NCBI GenBank assembly: GCA_046295655.1
Contig: JBKBMT010000001.1
Span: 67,037-131,036 of the forward strand
Direction of reading: 5' to 3'
DNA length: 64,000 bases
Source of the DNA: JBKBMT01 sp046295655
Lineage (GTDB): Bacteria; Pseudomonadota; Alphaproteobacteria; Rhodobacterales; Rhodobacteraceae
In this document: piece after piece, positions 43,165-51,166 of the stretch
Layout of the letters: every line of letters starts with the position of its first letter
Numbering within the stretch: position 1 is the stretch's first letter
Position numbers and translations under genes: made by a program
The notes under the pieces: generated by a model
Database searches by the model: none
What the model was told of the DNA's origin: nothing
The model's input: the letters and a program-made list of their open reading frames with translations, nothing else

Positions 43165-43956
43165 ATGTCGGAACTGACCATCGACCGAGAGATCGACCGC
43201 AGCCACATGCGGGTCAGCAGCGAGGTCGCAATCCAGATCACCAAGATGAACAAGTGGTATGGCACCTTCCATGTGCTGCGCGACATCGACATGACCGTGC
43301 ACCGCGGCGAGCGGATCGTGATCTGCGGCCCCTCGGGATCGGGCAAGTCGACCCTCATCCGCTGCATCAACCGGCTGGAGGAACACCAGTCGGGACAGAT
43401 CGTGGTGGACGGAACCGAACTGACCTCGGACCTGAAGAACATCGACAAGGTGCGCTCCGAGGTCGGGATGGTGTTCCAGCACTTCAACCTGTTCCCCCAC
43501 CTGACCATCCTCGAGAACTGCACCCTGGCTCCCATCTGGGTGCGCAAGGTGCCGAAGCGGGAGGCCGAGGAGACCGCGATGCACTTCCTGCACAAGGTCA
43601 AGATTCCCGAACAGGCGTCGAAATACCCGGGTCAGCTGTCGGGCGGGCAGCAGCAGCGGGTGGCGATCGCGCGGTCGCTGTGCATGAAGCCGCGCATCAT
43701 GCTGTTCGACGAGCCCACCTCGGCGCTGGATCCCGAGATGATCAAGGAAGTGCTCGACACGATGATCGAACTGGCCGAGGACGGAATGACCATGCTGGTC
43801 GTCACCCACGAGATGGGCTTTGCCCAGGCGGTCGCGAACCGGGTGATCTTCATGGATCAGGGCCAGATCGTCGAACAGAACGAGCCGCGCGAGTTCTTCC
43901 GCAACCCGAAGTCCGACCGGACCAAGCTGTTCCTGAGCCAGATCCTCGGACATTGA
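43165..43956 (+). CDS. bztD: Amino-acid ABC ATPase BztD
   Basis: ATPase of 263 residues, exactly the length of R. capsulatus BztD. Walker A is GPSGSGKST (56-64), the Q-loop region is VFQHFNLFPHLT, the signature is LSGGQQQRVAIARSL, and Walker B is IMLFDEPTSALDPE. An N-terminal stretch of about 25 residues precedes the ATPase domain. TAGGAGACC precedes the ATG. It ends the bzt operon. Confidence 0.96.
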   Translation: MSELTIDREIDRSHMRVSSEVAIQITKMNKWYGTFHVLRDIDMTVHRGERIVICGPSGSGKSTLIRCINRLEEHQSGQIVVDGTELTSDLKNIDKVRSEVGMVFQHFNLFPHLTILENCTLAPIWVRKVPKREAEETAMHFLHKVKIPEQASKYPGQLSGGQQQRVAIARSLCMKPRIMLFDEPTSALDPEMIKEVLDTMIELAEDGMTMLVVTHEMGFAQAVANRVIFMDQGQIVEQNEPREFFRNPKSDRTKLFLSQILGH

Positions 43957-44117
43957 GGGGCGCTCCCGCACGTCGGATCCGCGCCGCCGGCGCGACCCCG
44001 AGGCTTGGGCCCGGCACCGCACCTGCGGCGCGGTGCGCCCGCCTTGCCGCACCGCGGCGCCTTGAACCCTCGGCAACGCCGTGAAAGGGTGGCCGGGTCC
44101 CTCAGACCGACCGCACG

Positions 44118-45047
44118 ATGCTGCCGATCCTGTTCAAGACCCTGCCGTTCTTCGCGATCATCGGGCTCGGCTGGTGGGCGGGGCGGGTGCGCTTCTTCTC
44201 GCCCGAGGCGACGGCCTATCTGACCAAGTTCGTGTTCTACTTCGCGCTGTCGGCGATGCTGTTCCGCTTTTCCGCGAACCTGTCGATCGCCGAGATCTTC
44301 GACCTGCGCTTTGCCGCGGCCTATCTCTGGGGCTGTCTGGTCGTCTATGCGATCGCGATGGGCGTCGCCTTCGCGCGCGGTGTCTCGCTGGCCGAGGCGG
44401 CGTTCGAGGCGCAATGTGCGGTGATCGGGAATACCGGCTTTCTGGGCATCCCGATGCTGGTCGTGCTTCTGGGTCCGCAGGCGGCGGGGCCGGTGATCCT
44501 TGTGCTGGCCATCGACCTTGTGGTGTTCTCGTCGCTGATCACGATCATCGTGACCGCCTCGCGCGAGGGGCAGCTGTCGCTCGGGGGGCTGCGGGTGGTG
44601 GGGCGGGGGCTGCTGGCCAATCCGATGATCGTCTCGATGGTGCTGGGTTTCGCCTGGGGCGCGACCGGGATCGCGGTGCCGGCGCCGGTGAACGATTTCC
44701 TGTCGATCCTCGGTGCGGCGGCCACGCCCGGGGCGCTGTTCGCCATCGGCGCGTCGCTGGCGACCAAGTCGGCGGAAAGGATCGAGGTTGCCGCCTGGCT
44801 GTCCTTTGCCAAGCTCGTGCTGCATCCGCTGGCGGTTGCCTTCGCCGCCCTGGTGCTGTTCAAGGTGGAACGCGAGGCGGCAGGCGTGATGATCGCGGCG
44901 GCGGCGCTTCCGGTTGCGGGCAACATCTATATCCTTGCCGCGCATTACGGGGTGGCGCCGCAGCGGGTGTCGGCCTCGATCCTCGTCTCGACGGCGGTCA
45001 GCATCGTCACGGTGACGGCGGTGATCGCCTGGCTGACCGGCGCGTGA
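44118..45047 (+). CDS. AEC-family transporter
   Basis: Inner-membrane carrier of 309 residues of the auxin-efflux-carrier superfamily, with about ten hydrophobic segments in two inverted halves. NTGFLGIPMLVVLLG in the first half and AAALPVAGNIYILAAHYG in the second are the paired discontinuous-helix regions. Family members move organic acids or malonate-type anions; the substrate here is unknown. The ribosome-binding site is weak. It is 12 bases upstream of fghA. Confidence 0.85.
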   Translation: MLPILFKTLPFFAIIGLGWWAGRVRFFSPEATAYLTKFVFYFALSAMLFRFSANLSIAEIFDLRFAAAYLWGCLVVYAIAMGVAFARGVSLAEAAFEAQCAVIGNTGFLGIPMLVVLLGPQAAGPVILVLAIDLVVFSSLITIIVTASREGQLSLGGLRVVGRGLLANPMIVSMVLGFAWGATGIAVPAPVNDFLSILGAAATPGALFAIGASLATKSAERIEVAAWLSFAKLVLHPLAVAFAALVLFKVEREAAGVMIAAAALPVAGNIYILAAHYGVAPQRVSASILVSTAVSIVTVTAVIAWLTGA

Positions 45048-45059
45048 AGGGAGGGGCCG

Positions 45060-45890
45060 ATGCGGACCATCAGCGAGAACCGGGCCTTCGGCGGGGTGCA
45101 GGGCGTCTATGCGCACCATTCGGCGGCCACGGGCTGCGACATGACCTTCGGGCTGTTCCTGCCGGCCGAGGCGGACGACGGCACGGTGCCGCTCTTGTGG
45201 TTCCTGTCGGGGCTGACCTGCACGCACGAGAACGCGATGGTCAAGTCGGGGGCGCAGAAATGGGCCGCCGAGGCGGGCATCGCGGTGGTCTTCCCGGATA
45301 CCAGCCCGCGCGGCGCGAGCGTGGCCGACGATTCCGATTTCGCGCTGGGGCAGGGCGCCGGGTTCTATGTCAACGCGACCGAGGCACCATGGGCGCCGCA
45401 CTTCCGCATGTGGGACTATGTGACCGACGACCTGCCGCGGGTGCTGTTCAACGCATTCCCGCTGGCCGAGGAAGCGCAGGCGATCACCGGCCATTCGATG
45501 GGCGGACACGGCGCGCTGACCATCGCGATGAGCTTTCCGGGCCGGTTCCGTTCGGTTTCGGCCTTTGCGCCCATCGCGCATCCGACCGCATCGGAATGGG
45601 GGCGGCCGCAGTTCGCGGCCTATCTCGGGGCCGAGGAATCGCGCTGGGCCGCGCATGATGCGACGCTTCTGATGCGGCGCCGCGGCTTCGACGGGCCGCT
45701 GCTGATCGACCAGGGCGCGCAGGACCAGTTCCTGGACCGGCTGATGCCCGAGGCGCTGGCCGAGGCGATCGCGGCGCGACGCCAGCCGGGGGTTTTCCGC
45801 ATGCAGAAGGGTTACGATCACAGCTACTTCTTCGTCGCGACCTTCATGGAGCATCACGTGGCCTTCCATGCGGATGCGCTCAATGGCTGA
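45060..45890 (+). CDS. fghA: S-formylglutathione hydrolase
   Basis: Esterase of 276 residues that releases formate and glutathione in formaldehyde oxidation. The serine nucleophile is S146 in GHSMGGHGAL. The D and H of the triad fall in DQGAQDQFL and YDHSYFF. LSGLTCTHENAMVKSGAQ near residues 49-66 is diagnostic. A strong GGGAGG precedes ATG at 45060. The glutathione-dependent formaldehyde dehydrogenase is not adjacent. It overlaps the next gene by 8 bases. Confidence 0.95.
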   Translation: MRTISENRAFGGVQGVYAHHSAATGCDMTFGLFLPAEADDGTVPLLWFLSGLTCTHENAMVKSGAQKWAAEAGIAVVFPDTSPRGASVADDSDFALGQGAGFYVNATEAPWAPHFRMWDYVTDDLPRVLFNAFPLAEEAQAITGHSMGGHGALTIAMSFPGRFRSVSAFAPIAHPTASEWGRPQFAAYLGAEESRWAAHDATLLMRRRGFDGPLLIDQGAQDQFLDRLMPEALAEAIAARRQPGVFRMQKGYDHSYFFVATFMEHHVAFHADALNG

Positions 45891-46332
45891 GCGAGCCGTC
45901 TGGGTCGATGCCGACGCCTGCCCGGTGCGGGCCGAGATCCTGGCGATCGCGGCGCGGCATGGGACCGAGGCGGTGTTCGTCTCGAACGGGGGGCTGCGCC
46001 CCTCGGCCCATCCGGGGGCGCGGATGGTCTATGTGTCCGAAGGCGCCGATGTTGCCGACCGCCACATCGCCGAGGCGGTGCGGCCAGGCGACGTGGTGGT
46101 GACGTCCGATCTGCCTCTCGCCGCCCGCTGTGTCGAGAAGGGGGCGAGGGTGCTTCGTCACGACGGCAGCGCGCTGACCCCGGACAACATCGGCGCCCAG
46201 CTTGCCACCCGCGACCTGATGGCCGACCTGCGCGCCGCCGATCCGTTCCGGCAGGGCAGCGGACGCGCCTTTTCCGCCGCCGACCGGGCACGGTTCCGCG
46301 CCGCGCTGGACCGGATGCTGGCCGCGCAATGA
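45883..46332 (+). CDS. YaiI/YqxD family protein (DUF188)
   Basis: Protein of 149 residues with the DUF188 pattern: WVDADACPVRAEI at the N-terminus, VVTSDLPLAARCVEKGA in the centre and LTPDNIGAQLATRDLMADLR. The fold is PIN-like (NYN/PIN nuclease relatives), so an RNase role is possible but unproven. ATG at 45883 lies within the end of fghA; an in-frame ATG at 45868 is less likely. The stop overlaps the DMT gene start. Confidence 0.9.
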   Translation: MAERAVWVDADACPVRAEILAIAARHGTEAVFVSNGGLRPSAHPGARMVYVSEGADVADRHIAEAVRPGDVVVTSDLPLAARCVEKGARVLRHDGSALTPDNIGAQLATRDLMADLRAADPFRQGSGRAFSAADRARFRAALDRMLAAQ

Positions 46333-47276
46333 GCCCGCAGGCACTGGGAATCCTTTCGGCCGTGGGCGCGGCGCTGACCTTCTCGGTCAACGATACCGCG
46401 ATCAAGTTCCTTTCGGGCGGCTATGCGCTGCATCAGCTGGTGTTCATCCGCAGCGTGATCTCGATGCTGTTCCTGCTGGGGCTCATCCTGCCGCTGGCCG
46501 GCGGTTGGCACCTGCTGCGGACCAGGCGGCCGGGGCTGAACCTTGTGCGCGGCGCGCTGATCTTCACGTCGAACATGCTGTTCTTCCTTGCACTTTCGAT
46601 GATGTCTCTGGCCGAGGCGGTGGCGGTGTTCTTCGTCGCCCCCCTGCTGATCACGGTCTTTTCGGTGGTGTTCCTCGGCGAACAGGTGGGGCCGCGGCGC
46701 TGGGCGGCGGTCGCGATCGGCTTCGTCGGCGTTGTCGTCATCCTGCGGCCCGGCACCTCGGCCTTCCAGCTCGTCGCGCTTCTGCCGCTGCTGGCTGCCG
46801 CCTGCTATGCGGCGATGCACACCCTGACCCGCCGGGTAGGGCGCATCGACCGGGCCGAGACCATGGCCGTCTATGCCCAGGGGTTCTTCCTGACCGGCAG
46901 TCTGGCCTTCGGCCTGCTGTTCGGCGACGGCCGCTTTGCGTCGGCCCCGCCGCCCTTCGACTTCCTGCTGCGGCCTTGGATCTGGCCGCCGACGGGCGAC
47001 TGGCTGGTGCTGGGTGCCGCGGGTCTGGCCAGCGGCATCGGCGGCTATCTGATCACCCAGGCCTACCGGCTGTGCGAGGGCGGGCTGGCCGCGCCGTTCG
47101 AATATGTCAACATGCCCGCCGCGATCCTGTGGGGCCTGTTCGTGTTCGGCGAATGGCCCGATGCCGTGGCCTGGGTCGGGATTGCGCTGATCTCGCTTGG
47201 CGGCTTGTATATGGCGTGGCGCGAGATGCAGGTGTTGCGGCGCGCGGGCCCGGCAGGGGTGGAGGGAAGGCTATGA
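46329..47276 (+). CDS. DMT-superfamily (EamA) transporter
   Basis: Inner-membrane protein of 315 residues with ten hydrophobic segments in two EamA repeats. SVNDTAIKFLSGGYALHQLVFIR opens the first repeat, and PAAILWGLFVFGEWPDAVAWVGIALI is the typical end of the second. The export substrate is unknown; amino-acid or metabolite efflux is common in the family. It overlaps both neighbours by ATGA. Confidence 0.88.
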   Translation: MSPQALGILSAVGAALTFSVNDTAIKFLSGGYALHQLVFIRSVISMLFLLGLILPLAGGWHLLRTRRPGLNLVRGALIFTSNMLFFLALSMMSLAEAVAVFFVAPLLITVFSVVFLGEQVGPRRWAAVAIGFVGVVVILRPGTSAFQLVALLPLLAAACYAAMHTLTRRVGRIDRAETMAVYAQGFFLTGSLAFGLLFGDGRFASAPPPFDFLLRPWIWPPTGDWLVLGAAGLASGIGGYLITQAYRLCEGGLAAPFEYVNMPAAILWGLFVFGEWPDAVAWVGIALISLGGLYMAWREMQVLRRAGPAGVEGRL

Positions 47277-48190
47277 GTGTCGAGATCATCGGGCCGGAGG
47301 CCGAGGCGCATCTGACCTGGCCGGGTCTGATCGCCGCGCTGGAGGCCGGGCACCGCCTGTCGCGCGCCGAGGTCGCCGATACCTTCCTGTATCGCGGCCG
47401 CGACACCTTGCTGACCCGGTCGGCCTGGATCGACGGGCTGGGGATGGCGGTCAAGGCGGCGACGATCTTTCCGGGCAATCCCGCGGCCGGACACCCGCTG
47501 ATCAACGGGGCGGTGACACTCTATTCCGACGTGACGGGCAAGGCCGAAGCGCTGGTCGACTTCCACCTCGTGACGAAATGGAAGACGGCGGGCGACAGCC
47601 TGCTGGCCGCAAGCCGCCTTGCCCGGAAGGATGCGCGCGCCTTCCTGATCGTCGGCGCCGGAACGGTCGGCCGGTCGATGGTGGCGGCCTATCGCAGCCT
47701 CTGGCCCGATGCCAGGTTCGCTGTCTGGAACCGCAGCCCCGAAGGCGCCCGGCGCATGGCGGCCGAGATACCCGGTCTCGCTGTGGCAGAGGATCTGGAG
47801 ACGGCGGTGCGGGGCGCGGATGTGATCGCCACCTGCACCATGTCCACCGCGCCGCTGATCCGGGGCGATTGGCTGCAGCCCGGTCAGCATCTGGATCTGA
47901 TCGGCGCCTATCGGCCCGACATGCGCGAGGTCGATGACGCCGCCCTGACCCGGGCGCGGCTGTTCGTCGATTCGCGGGCGACGACGATCCATCACATCGG
48001 CGAGCTGAAGGATCCCATCGCCCGCGGGGTGATCGGCGAGGATGACGTGATCGCCGATTACTACGACATCGCCGGGGGCAGCTTTGTCCGCCGTGACGCG
48101 GCCGAGATCACCATCGCCAAGAACGGCGGCGGCGCGCATCTGGACCTGATGACGAGCCGCCATGTTCTCGACGCGTGGCGCGCGCGCTGA
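47273..48190 (+). CDS. Ornithine cyclodeaminase/mu-crystallin family protein
   Basis: NAD(P)-binding protein of 305 residues. The Rossmann loop is LIVGAGTVGRSMVAAYRSL and the substrate region contains AVKAATIFPGNPAAG. Family members include ornithine cyclodeaminase, alanine dehydrogenase and ketimine reductases; the exact reaction cannot be assigned. The start overlaps the DMT transporter stop. Its own stop is directly adjacent to the convergent kinase gene (48190/48191). Confidence 0.88.
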   Translation: MSVEIIGPEAEAHLTWPGLIAALEAGHRLSRAEVADTFLYRGRDTLLTRSAWIDGLGMAVKAATIFPGNPAAGHPLINGAVTLYSDVTGKAEALVDFHLVTKWKTAGDSLLAASRLARKDARAFLIVGAGTVGRSMVAAYRSLWPDARFAVWNRSPEGARRMAAEIPGLAVAEDLETAVRGADVIATCTMSTAPLIRGDWLQPGQHLDLIGAYRPDMREVDDAALTRARLFVDSRATTIHHIGELKDPIARGVIGEDDVIADYYDIAGGSFVRRDAAEITIAKNGGGAHLDLMTSRHVLDAWRAR

Positions 48191-49027
48191 TCACGCAACG
48201 CCCCGCCGCGCAAGCGCCAGCGCGCCGTCCAGCGGCGACCCCGCCGGGCGGCGCAGCGTCCAGCCGGACGCCATCAGCATCGGTGCGAACACCGGGGCAA
48301 GCCCTCCGGTCAGGGTGACGGGCAGCGTCCGGTCTGCGGGTTGAAGAAGCCGGATTGCGGCCTCGATCTCGTCCCGCGCGGCGGCGATTATCCGTGCGGC
48401 AGCCGGGTCGGCCCCGGCCTGTGCCGCGACGATCCGGGGGACCAGCGCGGCAAACTCCGCCGGCGTCGCTTCGGACCACCGGCGCATGGCACCCGGCGGT
48501 CCGCCGCATTCGTCCAGCAGGGCGGTGAGCAGGGGACTTGCCGGGACGAAACCGTCGGCGGCCCGCAGCGCGAGCGCGACCGCCTGCCGGCCGATCCACG
48601 CGCCGGATGCCTCGTCGCCAAGCCGGAAGCCCCAGCCGCCGATCACCCGCAGACCGCCGCCGGACTGCCGCGCAAAGACCGACCCGGTTCCCAGCGCGCA
48701 GACGATGCCGTCCGCGGACCCGATGGCACCCGCTACGGCGGTCGCTACATCCGACACCACGACCAGCCCGGGGTGCGCCAGGCGGTCCGTCAATGCCTCG
48801 GACCGGCCGGGGGCATTGGCGCCCGCCAGTCCCAGCACGATCCGCGCCGGGGCCGGGCCGGCGCCACAGAGCCGCGCCAGCAGGTCCGACAACCTCCGCG
48901 CCGCCCCATCGGGGTCGGTGTCGATGTTGGCCGGACCGCCATCGGCCTGCGCGAGCACATTCCCCGCCGCGTCGCAGACCGCGCCCCGGCATCCGCTGCC
49001 GCCGCCGTCTACGCCGACGAAGCGCAC
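48191..49027 (-). CDS. BadF/BadG-type sugar kinase (glucosamine kinase-like)
   Basis: ASKHA kinase of 278 residues. The N-terminal phosphate loop is VGVDGGGSGCRGAV; the second phosphate motif is IVCALGTGSVF; GLAGANAPG and LGDEASGAWIG are typical of N-acetylglucosamine or glucosamine kinases of the BcrAD_BadFG group. An amino sugar is the likely substrate, which would tie in with nagA elsewhere in the window. GTG at 49027 is the start, four bases after the gst stop. Confidence 0.82.
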   Translation of the reverse strand: MRFVGVDGGGSGCRGAVCDAAGNVLAQADGGPANIDTDPDGAARRLSDLLARLCGAGPAPARIVLGLAGANAPGRSEALTDRLAHPGLVVVSDVATAVAGAIGSADGIVCALGTGSVFARQSGGGLRVIGGWGFRLGDEASGAWIGRQAVALALRAADGFVPASPLLTALLDECGGPPGAMRRWSEATPAEFAALVPRIVAAQAGADPAAARIIAAARDEIEAAIRLLQPADRTLPVTLTGGLAPVFAPMLMASGWTLRRPAGSPLDGALALARRGVA

Positions 49028-49031
49028 GGGA

Positions 49032-49619
49032 TCAGCGGCTCATCGCCCGCTGGAACGCAGGGCGCGCCTGCATCCGCGCCAGATAGGCCTCCAGCGCCGG
49101 TTCGGTGATCGGGAACTTCGCCCCGCCCGCCCAGATCAGGCAATGCGCCAGCAGTATGTCCGGGACCGTCATGGCCCCGCCCATCACGAAGGGGCCATCG
49201 CCGATGCGCTGGACCAGAACCCGCTGGCTGCGCTCGAATTCCCATTTCAGGCTGTCCTTGATCGCGGGCACGCGCCGTTCCTCGGGAAGGATGAAGCTGT
49301 GCCGCGCGGCGGTCCAGAGGACCGCATCGAATTCGTCCAGCAGGAAATGCGTCATCCCGTCCTGGCGCGCCCGGTCGATGCTGCCGGCAGGGTGGGTCAG
49401 GCACCCGTGCCTGTCGGCGAGAAACTGGATGATCGCGGTCGAATCGGTCAGGGCCACACCATCGGCGACCAGAACCGGGATCTTCCCCGAAGGGTTCAGC
49501 GCCGTCACCTCGGCGCTGCGCGGGTTGTGCGGCTGGTGTTCGTATGCCTCGCCCAGTTCCTCAAGCATCCAGAGCACGCGCGCGGCGCGGCTCTTGACGG
49601 TGCCGATGACCTTGTACAT
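49032..49619 (-). CDS. Glutathione S-transferase family protein
   Basis: Protein of 195 residues. The thioredoxin-like N-terminal domain has SRAARVLWMLEELG and NPSGKIPVLVADG (the cis-proline and glutathione site) and LTDSTAIIQFLAD. The helical C-terminal domain includes GGAMTVPDILLAHCLIWAG. ATG at 49619 follows AGGGAGA by six bases and starts the conserved MYKVIG. A longer frame to 49670 has no conserved sequence. Substrate unknown. Confidence 0.9.
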   Translation of the reverse strand: MYKVIGTVKSRAARVLWMLEELGEAYEHQPHNPRSAEVTALNPSGKIPVLVADGVALTDSTAIIQFLADRHGCLTHPAGSIDRARQDGMTHFLLDEFDAVLWTAARHSFILPEERRVPAIKDSLKWEFERSQRVLVQRIGDGPFVMGGAMTVPDILLAHCLIWAGGAKFPITEPALEAYLARMQARPAFQRAMSR

Positions 49620-49676
49620 GGCGTTCTCCCTGCTTGGCCGGATTGGCGCAGAAGCGCGGGCTGCGCGCAAGACCCC

Positions 49677-50684
49677 TCAGCGACGAAGCCGGGCCAGACG
49701 GATCAGCATCCGTTCGACCAGCGCGGAGTCCGGCGCACGGCTGACCGAGCGCAATGTCAGGTCGCAGTCGAGGATCAACGCCAGCGCCTCGTCCAGCCTC
49801 CGGCTGCCCCAGCCCTGGGCCTGGCGGATCAGCCGGTCGCGGCGCGGGCCGAATACCGGCAGGCGCAACCGCGCCGCGCCGGCGGGATCGACGGCGGCGC
49901 TGTGCAGGGCCCGGAAATGGCGCAGGGCGTCGATACAGATCCGCACCGGCCGCACCCCCTGCCCTTCCAGCCGACGCATCAGCGGGCCGATCGCCTCGGC
50001 CTGGCCTTCGGCTGCGGCGTCCAGCACCTCGTCGATCCCGGCTTCAGAGGAATCGGGTGCGCACAGCGCCACCTCCGCGGCGGTCAGCGGCGCCGGGTCG
50101 CCGTGCTTGTAGAGCGCGATCTTGTCCAGAGTCTGCCGGAAGTCGCCGGGGTCGAGCGTGCGGGCCAGCGCCTCGACCGCCGCCCGACCGTCGTCGGCCA
50201 GGGTGCGCAGCCCGGCCGCGTCCAGCGCCGCCACGATCTCGGCGCGGCTGGGTGGGTCGTCGTAGATCGCGGTGCACAGGGCCGCACGATGACCCTCGAA
50301 CAACTTGCGCAGCGACGATTTCGCGGGCAGGGCGGCCGCCGTCACGATGAGCGCGGCATCGCCCGGCTGCCAGTCCTCCAGCGCCGCGGCTGCCGCATCT
50401 GTCAGTGCATCGCCCGCGTCCTCGACGAAGACCACCCGGGGCCCGGGGAAGAACCCGCGTTCCTTGACCGAATCGACCAGCCGGGCCGCATCGCGCCGCA
50501 GATCCGGCCCCGACAGCCGCACCAGCCGCATTTCGGCCTCGCCTTCGGGCCCGATCAGGGCGGCGATCACCTGCTGGCGGCGCAGGGCCACCCGCATCGC
50601 ATCCTCACCATGGATCAGCAGCGCCGACATGCCGGGATCGGGCCGGGCAAAGACCCGCGCCGCCTCTGCCGGCGACAACTTCAT
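49677..50684 (-). CDS. holA: DNA polymerase III subunit delta
   Basis: Clamp-loader delta subunit of 335 residues. LLIHGEDAMRVALRRQQVI at the N-terminus and VVFVEDAGDALTDAAAAAL followed by DWQPGDAALIVTA in the degenerate AAA domain match HolA; the C-terminal helical collar has RRLDEALALILDCDLTLRS. The start overlaps lptE by ATGA. leuS-lptE-holA is a common alphaproteobacterial order. Confidence 0.93.
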   Translation of the reverse strand: MKLSPAEAARVFARPDPGMSALLIHGEDAMRVALRRQQVIAALIGPEGEAEMRLVRLSGPDLRRDAARLVDSVKERGFFPGPRVVFVEDAGDALTDAAAAALEDWQPGDAALIVTAAALPAKSSLRKLFEGHRAALCTAIYDDPPSRAEIVAALDAAGLRTLADDGRAAVEALARTLDPGDFRQTLDKIALYKHGDPAPLTAAEVALCAPDSSEAGIDEVLDAAAEGQAEAIGPLMRRLEGQGVRPVRICIDALRHFRALHSAAVDPAGAARLRLPVFGPRRDRLIRQAQGWGSRRLDEALALILDCDLTLRSVSRAPDSALVERMLIRLARLRR

Positions 50685-51166
50685 GCGATCCCGGCGGCCA
50701 TCAGCCGGGCGACGACCTGATCGGCGAGGATCACCATCAGTCGCCGGCGCGCATCCTCTTCCGCTGCCAGCGTCGCCACGGTGCTGCCGGTCGCGGACCA
50801 GCTGGTAAAGCTCTCGGCCCGACCCGAGCTGATCGTCCGGCCGGTCGCCAGCTCGGTGAGCGCATAATCGGCGTGGCCGGTCAGGGTGAAACGGGTGATC
50901 GTGCCCTCGGGCCGGACGCCCGACCCCACGGGCTCTGTCGCGATCGCATAGTCAAGGCCGAAGCGCGGGGCCGACGGGCGGCCCAGCCGGTCCTCGATCC
51001 GGGCCACGAAGTCGAAGTCGCGCCGGTCCCGGGGCGGGTGGGCCAGAACCGCCCCGCGCAGGGCGGCACCGCTTCCGCCCGGGCCATGGACAGGCGCAAA
51101 GCCGCAACCGGCAAGGCCCAGCGCGGCAAGTCCGGTCAGGAAGGCGCGGCGGTCAGACGACGACAT
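50681..51166 (-). CDS. lptE: LPS-assembly lipoprotein LptE
   Basis: Outer-membrane lipoprotein of 161 residues that plugs LptD for lipopolysaccharide insertion. A lipobox LAGC places the lipidated cysteine at residue 21, after a short signal. FAPVHGPGGSGAALRG and FTLTGHADYALTE are typical of the alphaproteobacterial form. The first 14 bases overlap the leuS 3' end, and the last four overlap holA. Confidence 0.88.
   Translation of the reverse strand: MSSSDRRAFLTGLAALGLAGCGFAPVHGPGGSGAALRGAVLAHPPRDRRDFDFVARIEDRLGRPSAPRFGLDYAIATEPVGSGVRPEGTITRFTLTGHADYALTELATGRTISSGRAESFTSWSATGSTVATLAAEEDARRRLMVILADQVVARLMAAGIA

Noticed and set aside
43857..45869. Minus-strand open frame of about 670 codons
   Set aside because: Covers the bztD end, the AEC carrier and fghA in antisense; composition is arginine, histidine and glutamine-rich with no domain.
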